Shown here in pieces: positions 28,001 to 36,267 of a stretch of DNA of 64,000 bases. Made by a program: the position numbers and the translations under genes. The notes beneath the pieces are model-generated. The model made no database searches. It was not told where the DNA came from and was given only the letters and a program-made list of their open reading frames with translations. Source of the stretch: Rhodanobacter lindaniclasticus (lineage in GTDB: Bacteria > Pseudomonadota > Gammaproteobacteria > Xanthomonadales > Rhodanobacteraceae); the NCBI RefSeq assembly GCF_004799035.1, contig NZ_MWIO01000017.1, positions 1 to 64,000 on the forward strand, given 5' to 3'. Numbering within the stretch: the stretch's first letter is position 1; every line of letters starts with the position of its first letter.

Positions 28001-28631
28001 CACCGGGCCGGGCATCCCCGAGGCCAGCCAGGCGCGCTTGTTCCAACGCTTCGAGCAGGCCGATGGCCCGCAGCGTTCGGCCGGCAGCGGCCTGGGCCTG
28101 GCGATCTGCCGCGAGCTGGTGGACATGATGGGCGGCAGCATCGAGCTGGAATCGCGCGTAGGCCACGGCAGCACCTTCCGCGTGCACCTGCCGCTGGCCG
28201 AACCGCCGGCCGACGCGCCGCCGCCGACCGGCGCCGCCCGCAGCTACCGCTTGCTGCTGGTGGAGGACGACACCATCGTGGCGGTGGTGATCCGGGGCCT
28301 GCTGGAGCGCGAAGGCCACGCGGTGGTGCACGTGATCAACGGGTTGGCCGCGCTGGCCGAGCTGGCGCACGTAAGTTTCGACGCCGTGCTGCTGGACCTG
28401 GACCTGCCCGGTGTCGACGGCTTCCAGATCGCACGGCTGATCCGCCAGCGCGAACCCGACGGCAGCCGCCTGCCGATCATCGCGGTCACCGCCCGTTCCG
28501 GCGGTCGCGACGAGACACTGGCCCGCGAGGCCGGCATGGACGGCTTCCTGCGCAAACCGGTCAGCGGTGAGCAATTGGTGGCGGCCCTGGCGCGCGTCCT
28601 GGCGACGCCGGAGGCGGTGCTGCCGGAATGA
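25083..28631 (+). CDS. Propeller-type hybrid sensor histidine kinase (paralogue 2)
   Basis: An 1182-residue paralogue of the preceding gene, 135 bp downstream. It has the same order: signal peptide (MFSAALLTLALGLV), Reg_prop propellers, Y_Y_Y domain, transmembrane helix, HisKA with His829, HATPase and receiver domain with Asp1105. From the transmembrane segment onward the two proteins are close to 90 percent identical by eye; their sensors are much more divergent. Unlike paralogue 1 it is uniformly GC-rich. Reg_prop/Y_Y_Y sensors in other bacteria detect polysaccharide breakdown products, which is only a possible analogy here. The terminal receiver must pass phosphate to a partner not encoded in this window. 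Confidence 0.95.
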   Translation: MFSAALLTLALGLVTPASGVPATPVAVTQADPLPTPQFRRYDTSDGLPSTNVYAVAQDRKGAIWFGTKGGLARFDGVGFTVFRHAENDPGSLYANGIATLMVDRRGRLWAAGLNAGLNRYDEASGSFRHWGHHPTDPASLSSDRVWAVAQTADGSLWVGSAGGLDRMHPDERGFEHVADPQLGATPAAVGTVAALYVDGRGRLWIGSSHGVFVRETDGAIRRVPSTEPQRTIDAWRIDGSGDEVRIAATDGLWIVDADGVARRFGTGVIPRTNVMGSVRDSAGRLWVGTQKGLFLQARTDGPVTAVTNQPVLYGNLPGAWVWQLMVDREGGLWAALFDGGVAYLAPGWNHFSRFTHLPDDPSSLRDAIATTMARGKDGRHVWVGQRGGRVDRLDPVTGTVEHVLSGLRGDVVGLTEDAKQRLWVVVQGALYRDTDGRLDRVDPAGALLQRPLEVESGPDGQMYARTFGQGLFRIDPETLAVQPVPMDGSSDKVRWGSQMTLHDGAFWYASDGGMMWLDTTRGRFVMVPGGPTGQSVDAFDFTADGLWMANADGLVHYRRGGDGIVADRRVDAAHGWPSVNVTDLRVDAAGRVWVFGHDGLWRFEPDTGAFRSFGLQDGLTNGEFFRGYARMPSGYIYAATLGGVVAFNPDRSNRQTSVPQMALTQARVRHRGATQVLPIGTPPLHMDWHDSQLAIEARVFSYIAPSANRYRFRLHGFDSDWVDTGNRGERDFSGLGAGDYTLDVKAAGADGLWVQLATPLRIHVEAPPWLRWWAWAVYVLLGTALAALILHAWRRRLAQRHQIQLAEQQRQMAEAASAAKTQFLATLSHEIRTPMTGVMGMAELLLSTPLNPQQHDYTQAMQRSGGMLLKLLNDALDLARIEAGRLELEPAPFSPRQLLEDVAQLEQGLAHARGIRFELALGDDLPAQLLGDAVRIKQILLNLANNALKFTEHGSVKLSAQRTADGLRFVVSDTGPGIPEASQARLFQRFEQADGPQRSAGSGLGLAICRELVDMMGGSIELESRVGHGSTFRVHLPLAEPPADAPPPTGAARSYRLLLVEDDTIVAVVIRGLLEREGHAVVHVINGLAALAELAHVSFDAVLLDLDLPGVDGFQIARLIRQREPDGSRLPIIAVTARSGGRDETLAREAGMDGFLRKPVSGEQLVAALARVLATPEAVLPE

Positions 28632-28688
28632 CATGGCGCGCATCGGGATGCCGTTGCCGCGGGGAGCCCGGACAACCGCGAGCCGCGG

Positions 28689-29111
28689 TTACATGTCGAA
28701 CTTGTTCACCTCGAAGCCGCGGCGCTGATATTCGCGCCAGCGTTCGCGCGAGCCGTCGCGGGCGTCGGGGTCGGCACTCACCACTTCGAGCACGCGCTCG
28801 CAGAGTTGGTCCGGGCAGCGGTCGCGCAGGTTGATCAGCAGCGGGCGGTCGGGTGTGTCGACGTCCGGCGGCACGATCAGCACGGCGGTGTATTCGTCGT
28901 CGTCGTCGCCGGCCAGCTGGTGCGGGATCATCGCGTCGTCGTCGAACGCCCACAGCAATTCGTCGATCGCGTGTGCCTGTTCGTGGTCGCGCGCCAGGAT
29001 CAGCGTCGGCTGCTGCGCCGCATACGCGCGCTTTGCCAACTCGCAGACGAGCAGCAGCGGCTGCTCGATGAAGCGCGGCTTGTTGGCGATCAGGTAGAAG
29101 TCGGCGCGCAT
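28689..29111 (-). CDS. holC: DNA polymerase III chi subunit
   Basis: A 140-residue HolC, the clamp-loader accessory subunit that links polymerase III holoenzyme to single-strand-binding protein. The family pattern is clear: FYLIANKPRF near the start, LACEL-like VCELAKRAYA, DELLWAFDDDAMIPHQLAG and the LLINLRDRCPD segment. The ATG at 29111 gives the usual N-terminus (MRADFYL). It lies downstream of pepA on the same strand, the conserved gammaproteobacterial order pepA-holC, with a repeat-like 93-bp gap. Confidence 0.92.
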   Translation of the reverse strand: MRADFYLIANKPRFIEQPLLLVCELAKRAYAAQQPTLILARDHEQAHAIDELLWAFDDDAMIPHQLAGDDDDEYTAVLIVPPDVDTPDRPLLINLRDRCPDQLCERVLEVVSADPDARDGSRERWREYQRRGFEVNKFDM

Positions 29112-29204
29112 TAGGCAGGAGTGAGTGAAGAGGAGTAAGAAACGAGAGAAAGACAAGGGCATGATGCCTCAAACCGCCACCTCTCACTCCTCACTTCTCT
29201 TCAC
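29112..29204. repeat. CT-rich dispersed repeat, inverted pair
   Basis: The holC-pepA gap has a GAGTGAGTGAAGAGGAGTAA run and, about 50 nt later, a roughly complementary CTCACTTCTCTTCACTCACT run. A similar CT-rich run (CTCCTCTCCACTCACTCCTC) precedes the DMT transporter gene near 47278-47297. It looks like a dispersed intergenic element; its right edge reaches the pepA stop codon. Confidence 0.55.
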
Positions 29205-30695
29205 TCACTTCTCGCTCTGGCTCAACAGCCACTGCGCCAGCAGCGCCACCGGGCGGCCGGTGGCCATGCCCTTGCGGCCGTCTTCCCAGGCGGTGCCGGC
29301 GATGTCGAGGTGGGCCCAGCGCTGGCCGTCGGTGAAGCGCGACAGGAAGCAGCCGGCGGTGATCGCGCCGGCGGTCTTGCCGCCGATGTTGGCGACGTCG
29401 GCGAAGCCCGATTCCAGTTGCGCCTGGTAGTCGTCCCACAGCGGCAGGCGCCAGGCGCGGTCGAGGGTTTCCTCGCCGGCGGCGAGCAGTTCGGCGGCGA
29501 GGTCGTCGTGCTTGCTCATCAGGCCGCTGGCATGCTTGCCCAGGGCCACCACGCAGGCGCCGGTGAGGGTGGCCGCGTCGACGATGGTGTGCGGCTGGTA
29601 GGTCTTCGCCGTCCAGGTCAGCGCGTCGCACAGGATCAGGCGGCCTTCGGCATCGGTGTTGAGCACCTCGATGGTGAGGCCGGAGAGGCTGGTGAGCACG
29701 TCGCTGGGGCGGTAGCTGTCGCCGCCGGGCATGTTCTCCACGCTCGGTACCACGCACACCAGGTTGCGCTTCAGGCCCATCTTCACCGCGGCCACGAACG
29801 CGCCCATCACGCCGGCCGCGCCGCCCATGTCGAACTTCATGTCCTCCATGCCGGGGCCGGGCTTGAGGCTGATGCCGCCGGAGTCGAAAGTGACGCCCTT
29901 GCCGACGAAGGCATACGGCTTGTCGCCGGGCTCGCCGCCCTTGTATTCCAGCGCGATCAGCCGCGGCTTGTTGGCCGAGCCGCGCGCCACCGCGAGCAGC
30001 GAGCCGAAGCCCAGCTCGGCCATCTGCGTTTCATCGAGCACCTGGCAGCTGACCTTGTCGTGCAGGTCGGCAAAGGCCTGGGCCTGGGCGGCGATGTAGG
30101 CGGGGTTGCAGATGTTCGGCGGCAGGTTGGCCAGCTCGCGCGCGAAGCGCACGCCTTCGGCGATGGCGGTGGCCTGTTCCAGCGCGGCCTGCGCCTCGTC
30201 GCCCGCGGCGAAGGCGAGCGTCGCCAGTTCCGCCGGCTTGGGCTTGTCGCGCGGCTTGAAGGTGGCGGTGTAGCGATAGGCGGCGAAATCGCTGGCCAGT
30301 GCCGCCACGCGCACGCGCCAGGCGGCGTCGCGGCCGGGTACGTCCACGTCGGTGAGATAGGACACCGCCGCGCTCAACGGCAACCGGCCGAGCGCGCGCG
30401 CGGCTTCGATGTTGATCTTCTGGAAGCGCGCGCCATCGAACGATTTCTGCGCGCCCAGGCCGACCACCAGCACGCGCCTGGCGGCGATGCCGGGCGGGGC
30501 GAACAGCACGCTGGTGCTGCCCGCCTTGCCGCTGATGTCGCCGCTTTCCAGTTGCTGGCGGATCAACCCGCCGGTGGCGCGATCCACCGCTTCGGCAGCG
30601 CTGCCCAGCACCGCCTGCTCGTACACGCCGACCACGATGCACGGGCTGTCGACGTCGGTGGCGGCGGTGTTGGTCAGGCTGAACTGGAGAGTCAT
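29205..30695 (-). CDS. pepA: Leucyl aminopeptidase (M17)
   Basis: A 496-residue cytosolic M17 aminopeptidase that removes N-terminal residues from peptides using two metal ions. The diagnostic NTDAEGRL motif and the metal/active-site segment [16 protein letters not shown] are intact, as is [10 protein letters not shown]. In Escherichia coli PepA also acts as a DNA-binding regulator and Xer-recombination cofactor. Length matches the family (about 500). It is divergent from lptF, with a shared promoter region of about 100 bp. Confidence 0.96.
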   Translation of the reverse strand: MTLQFSLTNTAATDVDSPCIVVGVYEQAVLGSAAEAVDRATGGLIRQQLESGDISGKAGSTSVLFAPPGIAARRVLVVGLGAQKSFDGARFQKINIEAARALGRLPLSAAVSYLTDVDVPGRDAAWRVRVAALASDFAAYRYTATFKPRDKPKPAELATLAFAAGDEAQAALEQATAIAEGVRFARELANLPPNICNPAYIAAQAQAFADLHDKVSCQVLDETQMAELGFGSLLAVARGSANKPRLIALEYKGGEPGDKPYAFVGKGVTFDSGGISLKPGPGMEDMKFDMGGAAGVMGAFVAAVKMGLKRNLVCVVPSVENMPGGDSYRPSDVLTSLSGLTIEVLNTDAEGRLILCDALTWTAKTYQPHTIVDAATLTGACVVALGKHASGLMSKHDDLAAELLAAGEETLDRAWRLPLWDDYQAQLESGFADVANIGGKTAGAITAGCFLSRFTDGQRWAHLDIAGTAWEDGRKGMATGRPVALLAQWLLSQSEK

Positions 30696-30799
30696 CGGAT
30701 GCGTTCCCGTGTGGGCCCGGTCGTGACCGGACAGGCTAGACTTGCGGTTCGCCGCCCACGCTCCTGGGGCGTCACCGCACAAGCCATCAAGTTTATCGC

Positions 30800-31909
30800 A
30801 TGCTGAGCATCCTCGACCGCTATTTCCTGCGTGAGCTGGCGCAGACCGTCGCCGCCACCGTGGTGGTCCTGCTGGTGGTCGTGGCCGGCAGCGCGTTTGC
30901 CAAGGTGCTGCAGCAGGTGGCCAGCGGCAGCTTCCCGGCCAGCGTGATGTTCCAGGTGCTGGGGCTGCGCACGCTCGACGGCCTGACCAACCTGATGCCG
31001 CTGGCGAGCTTCATCGGCGTGTTGATGGGGCTGGGCCGCATGTACCGCGAGAGCGAGATACACGTGCTCTCGTCCTCCGGCATGGGGCCGGCCGGCTTGC
31101 TGCGTCCGGTCGCGGTGCTGGGTGCGGTGCTGGTGGCGATCACGCTGCTGGTGGCGTTGTGGCTGGGCCCGTGGGCGGTACGCACCAGCGATGCGCTGGT
31201 GGCCGCGGCCAACCGTTCGGTGATCGCCGCCGGCCTCGACGCGGGACGCTTCACCAGCCTGCCGGGCCAGGGCGGCATCATCTTCGTCGACAGCCTCAGC
31301 CGCGACGGCACGCAACTGGGCCGCACCTTCGTCGCCACCCAGCGCAACAGCAAGGAGGGCGGCGCCCACCTCAAAGTGGTCAGCGCGGCCAGCGGCCAGC
31401 TGTACCAGGAAAGCGACGGCGAGGGCCGCTTCATCGCGTTCAAGGACGGCTGGCAATATGACATCCCGTTGGGCGCCGACAACTGGCGCCAGATGCAGTA
31501 CCGGCAGAACGACACCTCGCTGTCCAGCGTGCAGGCCGACGAGGACGAAGACCCTGCGCATTCCAAGACCAGCTGGGCGCTGTTCCAGTCCGACAACCCG
31601 GAGGATCGCGCCGAGTTTGCCTGGCGCAGCAACGCGGCGCCGCTGACCCTGGTGCTGGTGCTGCTGGCGTTGCCGCTGGCGCGGCAGAGTCCGCGCGAGC
31701 CGAAGTACGGCCGATTGCTGCTGGCAGTGCTGGCGTTTTACCTCTACTACCTGCTGCTGGCACTGGGGCGTGCGCAGATCGGCAAGGATCACTGGCACAG
31801 CCAGGCGCCGCTGTGGGGTCTGCACCTGCTCGCGCTGGGGCTGGCCGGCTGGTTGCTGTGGAAACAGTATTCCCCGCGGCGCGCGCACACGGCGACGAGT
31901 GCCGCGTGA
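30800..31909 (+). CDS. lptF: LPS export ABC transporter permease LptF
   Basis: A 369-residue inner-membrane permease. It forms the LptB2FG complex that extracts lipopolysaccharide from the inner membrane. It has the family layout: three N-terminal transmembrane helices, a periplasmic beta-jellyroll (about 125-270) and three C-terminal helices. The N-terminus [20 protein letters not shown] and the coupling-helix region [11 protein letters not shown] are typical. Its stop overlaps the lptG start (TGATG), so the two are translationally coupled. Confidence 0.95.
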   Translation: MLSILDRYFLRELAQTVAATVVVLLVVVAGSAFAKVLQQVASGSFPASVMFQVLGLRTLDGLTNLMPLASFIGVLMGLGRMYRESEIHVLSSSGMGPAGLLRPVAVLGAVLVAITLLVALWLGPWAVRTSDALVAAANRSVIAAGLDAGRFTSLPGQGGIIFVDSLSRDGTQLGRTFVATQRNSKEGGAHLKVVSAASGQLYQESDGEGRFIAFKDGWQYDIPLGADNWRQMQYRQNDTSLSSVQADEDEDPAHSKTSWALFQSDNPEDRAEFAWRSNAAPLTLVLVLLALPLARQSPREPKYGRLLLAVLAFYLYYLLLALGRAQIGKDHWHSQAPLWGLHLLALGLAGWLLWKQYSPRRAHTATSAA

Positions 31910-33009
31910 TGGGCGTGTTCAACATCAAGCGGGTGGACCGGCTGGTCGCGCTCAGCGTGCTGGGCTCGCTGCTGACGGTATGGCTGGTGCTCACCGGCTT
32001 CGACGCGGTGACCCAGTTCCTGCGCCAGCTGGGCAACGTGGGCAAGCACGGCTACACGGTGACCGATGCGACGGTCTACGTGCTGGTGACATTCCCGCGC
32101 CGCGCCTACGAGATGTTCGGCAACGCCGCACTGATCGGCGGCCTGCTCGGCCTGGGCGGGCTGGCCGGCAGTGGCGAACTCACCGCGCTGCGCGCGGCGG
32201 GCCTGTCGCGCCTGCGCATCGCCGGCTCGGCTGCAGGTGTGGTGGCGGTGTTGATCGCGGGGGTGGTGATCCTGGGCGAAACCGTCGCGCCGTGGGGCGA
32301 CCAGCAGGCGCAGGCGATGCAGTTGCGCGTGCGCTCGGGCAACCTGGGCCTGGGTGACGGCAGCGGGTTGTGGGCGCGCGACGGCAACGACATCATCAAT
32401 GCGCGCGGCACCTCGCTCAAGGAGCACGACGGGGTGAGCGAGGTGCAACTGAGCGACGTGCGCGTGTTCACCTTCACGCCCGACGGTCGGCTCAAGCGCT
32501 TCCGCCTGGCGCAGGGCGCCACGCACGACGGCCGCCAATGGATCCTGCACGGCGTGCGCAGCACCACGCTGGATGCGCAGGGCACGCATTCCACCACCGC
32601 CGCCAACGAGTCGTGGCCGTCGAGCCTCAACCCGCAGGTGCTGGCGCAATCCGTGGTGCAGCCGCAATACCTGTCGATGCGCGACCTGCGCCGCAACATG
32701 AGTTATCTGGAGAGCAACGGCGAGAGCCCGGGCAGCTACGCGGTGGCGTTCTGGGGTCGTGCGCTGTATCCGCTCAACGTGCTGGTGCTGGTGCTGTGCG
32801 CGATGCCGTTCGCGTTCGGCACCCTGCGCTCGGGCGGGATGGGCAAGCGCCTGTTCATCGGCATGCTGCTGGCGATCGGCTGGTATTTCATGCAGCAGGC
32901 GATGGTGAATTTCGGCACGGTGTACGGGTTGCCGCCCTTGCTGGCCAACCTGCTGCCGGCCGTGCTGCTCGCGTGCCTGGCGTGGACGTATTTCCGGCGG
33001 CGGGTGTGA
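31909..33009 (+). CDS. lptG: LPS export ABC transporter permease LptG
   Basis: A 366-residue partner of LptF with the same six-helix plus periplasmic jellyroll layout (RVDRLVALSVLGSLLTVWLV at the start; GELTALRAAGLSRLRI coupling region; final helices ending LACLAWTYFRRRV). ATG at 31909 overlaps the lptF stop; this start matches the normal family N-terminus. It acts in LPS transport with LptF, LptB and LptC, the last two not in this window. Confidence 0.95.
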   Translation: MGVFNIKRVDRLVALSVLGSLLTVWLVLTGFDAVTQFLRQLGNVGKHGYTVTDATVYVLVTFPRRAYEMFGNAALIGGLLGLGGLAGSGELTALRAAGLSRLRIAGSAAGVVAVLIAGVVILGETVAPWGDQQAQAMQLRVRSGNLGLGDGSGLWARDGNDIINARGTSLKEHDGVSEVQLSDVRVFTFTPDGRLKRFRLAQGATHDGRQWILHGVRSTTLDAQGTHSTTAANESWPSSLNPQVLAQSVVQPQYLSMRDLRRNMSYLESNGESPGSYAVAFWGRALYPLNVLVLVLCAMPFAFGTLRSGGMGKRLFIGMLLAIGWYFMQQAMVNFGTVYGLPPLLANLLPAVLLACLAWTYFRRRV

Positions 33010-33069
33010 GCGTCGGGCAACCGGCAACGGCAGGGTGATGGCCGCGACAACGAGAGCGAGGGCGGGGTG

Positions 33070-34098
33070 ATGGCGATGGATGTGGTGGATCTGCGCAGCG
33101 ATACGGTGACGCGGCCGACGGCGGCGATGCGCGAGGCGATGCTGTCGGCGGCGGTGGGTGACGACGTCTATGGCGAGGACCCCACGGTCAACGCGCTGCA
33201 GCAGCGGCTGGCCGATGATCTGGGTTTCGACGCGGGACTGTTCGTGCCCAGCGGCACGCAGTCCAATCTGCTTGCGCTGTTGAGTCATTGCGAGCGCGGC
33301 GACGAGTACCTGGTCGGCATGGATGCGCACACCTACAAGTTCGAGGGCGGCGGCGCGGCGGTGCTGGGTTCGATCCAGCCGCAGCCGATCGTGCAGGACG
33401 AGGACGGCAGCCTGCCGCTGGCGCGGATCGAGGCGGCGATCAAGCCGGTCGACCCGCACTTTGCGCGTACCCGGCTGCTCGCGCTGGAGAACACCTGGCA
33501 TGGCCGGCCGCTGCCGCTGGATTACCTGCGCGCGGCGCACGACACGGCGCGTGCGCACTCGCTGGGCCTGCACCTGGACGGCGCGCGGTTGTTCAATGCC
33601 GCGGTGGCCTGCGCGGTGCCGGCGCGCGACATCGCGCGGCACTTCGACACCGTCTCGATCTGCCTGTCCAAGGGCCTGGGCGCGCCGGTGGGCTCGGTGC
33701 TGCTCGGCTCGCATGCGCTGATCGACAAGGCGCGCCGCTGGCGCAAGGTCTGCGGCGGCGGCTGGCGCCAGGCTGGCATGCTGGCGGCGGCGGGCATGCA
33801 CGCGCTCGATCATCACGTGGCGCGGCTGGCCGATGACCATCGGCGCGCGGCCTACCTCGCCGGTCGCCTGCGCGAAATCGCCGGCGTGCAACTGCTCGGC
33901 CAGTACACCAACATGGTCTTCGTCGACGTGCCGGCTGAACGCCTGCGCGAACTGGACGTCCATCTGCGCGAGGCCGGCATCCGCATCAGCATCGGCTACC
34001 TGTCGACCTTGCGGCTGGTGACGCATCTGGACGTCGACGACGACGGCATCGAGCGCACGGCGGCGGCGTTCCATGCGTTTTTCGCGCGGCGCGGCTGA
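33070..34098 (+). CDS. ltaE: Low-specificity L-threonine aldolase
   Basis: A 342-residue PLP enzyme of fold type I that cleaves L-threonine/L-allo-threonine to glycine and acetaldehyde. The opening DLRSDTVTRPT and the GDDVYGEDPTVN segment are diagnostic; the PLP lysine is Lys201 in SICLSKGLGAPVGS, with Asp170 in HLDGAR binding the pyridine nitrogen. The start could be GTG 33067, ATG 33070 or ATG 33076; a GAGGG element precedes all three. It is 60 bp downstream of lptG on the same strand. Confidence 0.93.
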   Translation: MAMDVVDLRSDTVTRPTAAMREAMLSAAVGDDVYGEDPTVNALQQRLADDLGFDAGLFVPSGTQSNLLALLSHCERGDEYLVGMDAHTYKFEGGGAAVLGSIQPQPIVQDEDGSLPLARIEAAIKPVDPHFARTRLLALENTWHGRPLPLDYLRAAHDTARAHSLGLHLDGARLFNAAVACAVPARDIARHFDTVSICLSKGLGAPVGSVLLGSHALIDKARRWRKVCGGGWRQAGMLAAAGMHALDHHVARLADDHRRAAYLAGRLREIAGVQLLGQYTNMVFVDVPAERLRELDVHLREAGIRISIGYLSTLRLVTHLDVDDDGIERTAAAFHAFFARRG

Positions 34099-34182
34099 CG
34101 GCGTCGCCCGGCGTGGAGTGGTGGTGTTGGTCGACGCGTGGCACGGTCGTCGCCGACAGCCGCGCCGGGGCGGTTTGCTAGC

Positions 34183-36006
34183 ATGTCGGCGATGAAAGCC
34201 ACCGCCCTCGACCTGCTGCAAAGCGTTTTCGGTTACGCCACCTTCCGCGGCCAGCAACAGGCCATCGTCGAACACCTGGCCGAGGGCGGCGACGCGCTGG
34301 TGCTGATGCCTACCGGCGGCGGCAAGTCGCTGTGCTACCAGATTCCGGCCTTGTTGCGGCAGGGCACGGCGATCGTGGTGTCGCCGCTGATCGCGCTGAT
34401 GCAGGACCAGGTCGACGCGCTGCGCGAGGCGGGCGTGGCAGCGGCCTACCTCAACTCCAGCCTGGCCGCCGACGCGCAGCGCGAGGTCGAGCGGCAACTG
34501 CTGGCCGGCGAACTGAATCTGCTCTACGTAGCGCCGGAGCGGCTGCTGACGGCGCGCTTCCTCGATCTGCTCGAACGCACCGAGGTGGCGCTGTTCGCCA
34601 TCGACGAGGCGCACTGCGTGTCGCAGTGGGGCCACGATTTCCGCCCCGAATATCGTGAGCTGGCGATCCTGCCGCAGCGCTTTCCCGCCGTGCCGCGCAT
34701 CGCGCTCACCGCCACCGCCGACCCGCGCACGCGCGAGGAGATCGTCGAGCGGCTGGCGCTGCAGGATGCGCGGCAGTTCATCTCCAGCTTCGATCGCCCC
34801 AACATCGGCTACCGCGTCGGCCTGCGCCACAACGCGAAGCGCCAGCTGGGCGAGTTCCTGCTCGGCCACGAGGGCGAGTCCGGCATCGTCTATTGCCTGA
34901 GCCGCCGCAAGGTGGACGACACCGCGCAGTGGCTGGCCGAATCGGGCATCGAGGCGTTGCCGTATCACGCCGGTCTCGACGCGGCCACGCGCTCGAAGAA
35001 CCAGCAGCGCTTCCTGCGCGAGGACGGCGTGGTGATGGTGGCCACGGTGGCCTTCGGCATGGGCATCGACAAACCCGACGTGCGCTTCGTGGCGCACCTG
35101 GATCTGCCGCGCAGCATCGAGGGTTACTACCAGGAGACCGGCCGCGCCGGCCGCGACGGCTTGCCGGCCGAGGCGTGGATGATCTACGGGCTGTCCGACG
35201 TGGTGACCATGAGCCAGATGATCGCGCAGTCCGAATCGGCCGACGAGCGCAAGCGCGTCGAGCGGCAGAAGCTGGAATCGCTGCTGGCCTACGCCGAGGC
35301 CACCGACTGCCGCCGCCAGCTGCTGCTGGGCGCGTTCGGCGAAACCTATCCCGGCCCCTGCGGCCACTGCGACAACTGCGTGTCGCCGCCGAAGACCTGG
35401 GACGCCACCGTGCCGGCGCAGAAGGCGTTGTCGGCGGTGTACCGCACCGGCCAGCGCTTCGGCTCCGGCCACGTCATCGACGTGCTGCGCGGCGAGGAGA
35501 CCGAGCGCGTGCTCAGCCTCGACCACCATCGCCTGAGCACCTTCGGCGTCGGTGCCGAGATGGACGAGAAGCAGTGGCGCTCGGTGTTCCGCCAGCTGCT
35601 CGCCGCCGGCCTGCTGGAGGCCGACGCCGAAGGCTACGGCACCTTGCGGCTGACCACCGCCAGCCGTGCCGTGCTCGGCGGCGAGCGGCAGGTGAAACTG
35701 CGCGAGGACGCCCGCCCCGAACGCGCCAGCCGGCGCAAGCGCGAAGCCAGGCGGGTGGCCAGCGGCAGCCTGGGCATCGAGGCTTACGAGCAATCTACCT
35801 GGGACGCGCTGCGCGCCCTGCGCACGCAGCTGGCGAAGCAGCAGGGCGTGCCGCCCTACGTGGTGTTCCACGACGCCACCTTGCTGGCGATGCTGCGCGC
35901 GATGCCCGCCAACGAGGACGAACTGGCCACCATCAGCGGCGTGGGCGAATCCAAGCTCAAGCGCTACGGCCGCGATTTCCTCGCGGTGATCAACGCTTCC
36001 CAGTGA
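34183..36006 (+). CDS. recQ: ATP-dependent DNA helicase RecQ
   Basis: A 607-residue 3'-5' helicase for recombination and fork repair. Walker A is PTGGGKS (43-49), the DEAH box [11 protein letters not shown] (140-150) and motif [14 protein letters not shown]. The four zinc-binding cysteines lie in the C...CGHCDNC region. A winged-helix domain and an HRDC domain close the protein ([21 protein letters not shown]). Length fits RecQ (about 600-610). Starts at 34183 and 34192 are both plausible. Confidence 0.95.
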   Translation: MSAMKATALDLLQSVFGYATFRGQQQAIVEHLAEGGDALVLMPTGGGKSLCYQIPALLRQGTAIVVSPLIALMQDQVDALREAGVAAAYLNSSLAADAQREVERQLLAGELNLLYVAPERLLTARFLDLLERTEVALFAIDEAHCVSQWGHDFRPEYRELAILPQRFPAVPRIALTATADPRTREEIVERLALQDARQFISSFDRPNIGYRVGLRHNAKRQLGEFLLGHEGESGIVYCLSRRKVDDTAQWLAESGIEALPYHAGLDAATRSKNQQRFLREDGVVMVATVAFGMGIDKPDVRFVAHLDLPRSIEGYYQETGRAGRDGLPAEAWMIYGLSDVVTMSQMIAQSESADERKRVERQKLESLLAYAEATDCRRQLLLGAFGETYPGPCGHCDNCVSPPKTWDATVPAQKALSAVYRTGQRFGSGHVIDVLRGEETERVLSLDHHRLSTFGVGAEMDEKQWRSVFRQLLAAGLLEADAEGYGTLRLTTASRAVLGGERQVKLREDARPERASRRKREARRVASGSLGIEAYEQSTWDALRALRTQLAKQQGVPPYVVFHDATLLAMLRAMPANEDELATISGVGESKLKRYGRDFLAVINASQ

Positions 36007-36100
36007 TCCGGCCCTGTTGCGGGCGGTGGTCCGGTACACGCGACGAAGGTCATCCCGGGTGGTTCCACGGGTGAAACGGCCAGGTTATGCTGAGCTTGTT

Positions 36101-36114
36101 TGACAGCGCTGTCA
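36101..36114. promoter_or_regulatory. LacI-type palindromic operator 1 (with overlapping -35)
   Basis: TGACAGCGCTGTCA is a perfect 14-bp palindrome with the central CG typical of LacI-family operators. A consensus TTGACA (36100-36105) overlaps its left half, so binding should occlude RNA polymerase. It lies about 154 bp before the sugar transporter and the LacI-family regulator gene follows that transporter; the match between regulator and site is inference. Confidence 0.65.
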
Positions 36115-36135
36115 TATCGTAATCATGAATCGGCT

Positions 36136-36147
36136 GTAATCGTTTAC
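36136..36147. promoter_or_regulatory. Possible second LacI-type operator
   Basis: GTAATCGTTTAC is a 10-of-12 palindrome, also centred on CG. Its centre is 34 bp from that of the first site, close to three helical turns, which would suit cooperative binding. This is a weaker site and may be chance. Confidence 0.35.
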
Positions 36148-36267
36148 CGGCCCGCGGGGCAAGGCGATGGCGGGCTGGCGGCGCTGCATACGTATTCAAC
36201 CGGACAGCACGCTGCGTGCACCGCAGAATCGGGCGCACGGCGACCTGTCATGACCTGGGGGAAGGCA

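Noticed and set aside
24993-28643. A long antisense frame across the second hybrid kinase.
   Set aside because: It mirrors the kinase gene; a similar antisense frame exists at 21810-24893 for the paralogue, as expected from shared composition.
31789-36039. A long antisense frame across lptF, lptG, ltaE and recQ.
   Set aside because: It spans four well-supported genes on the opposite strand and has only composition-driven sequence.
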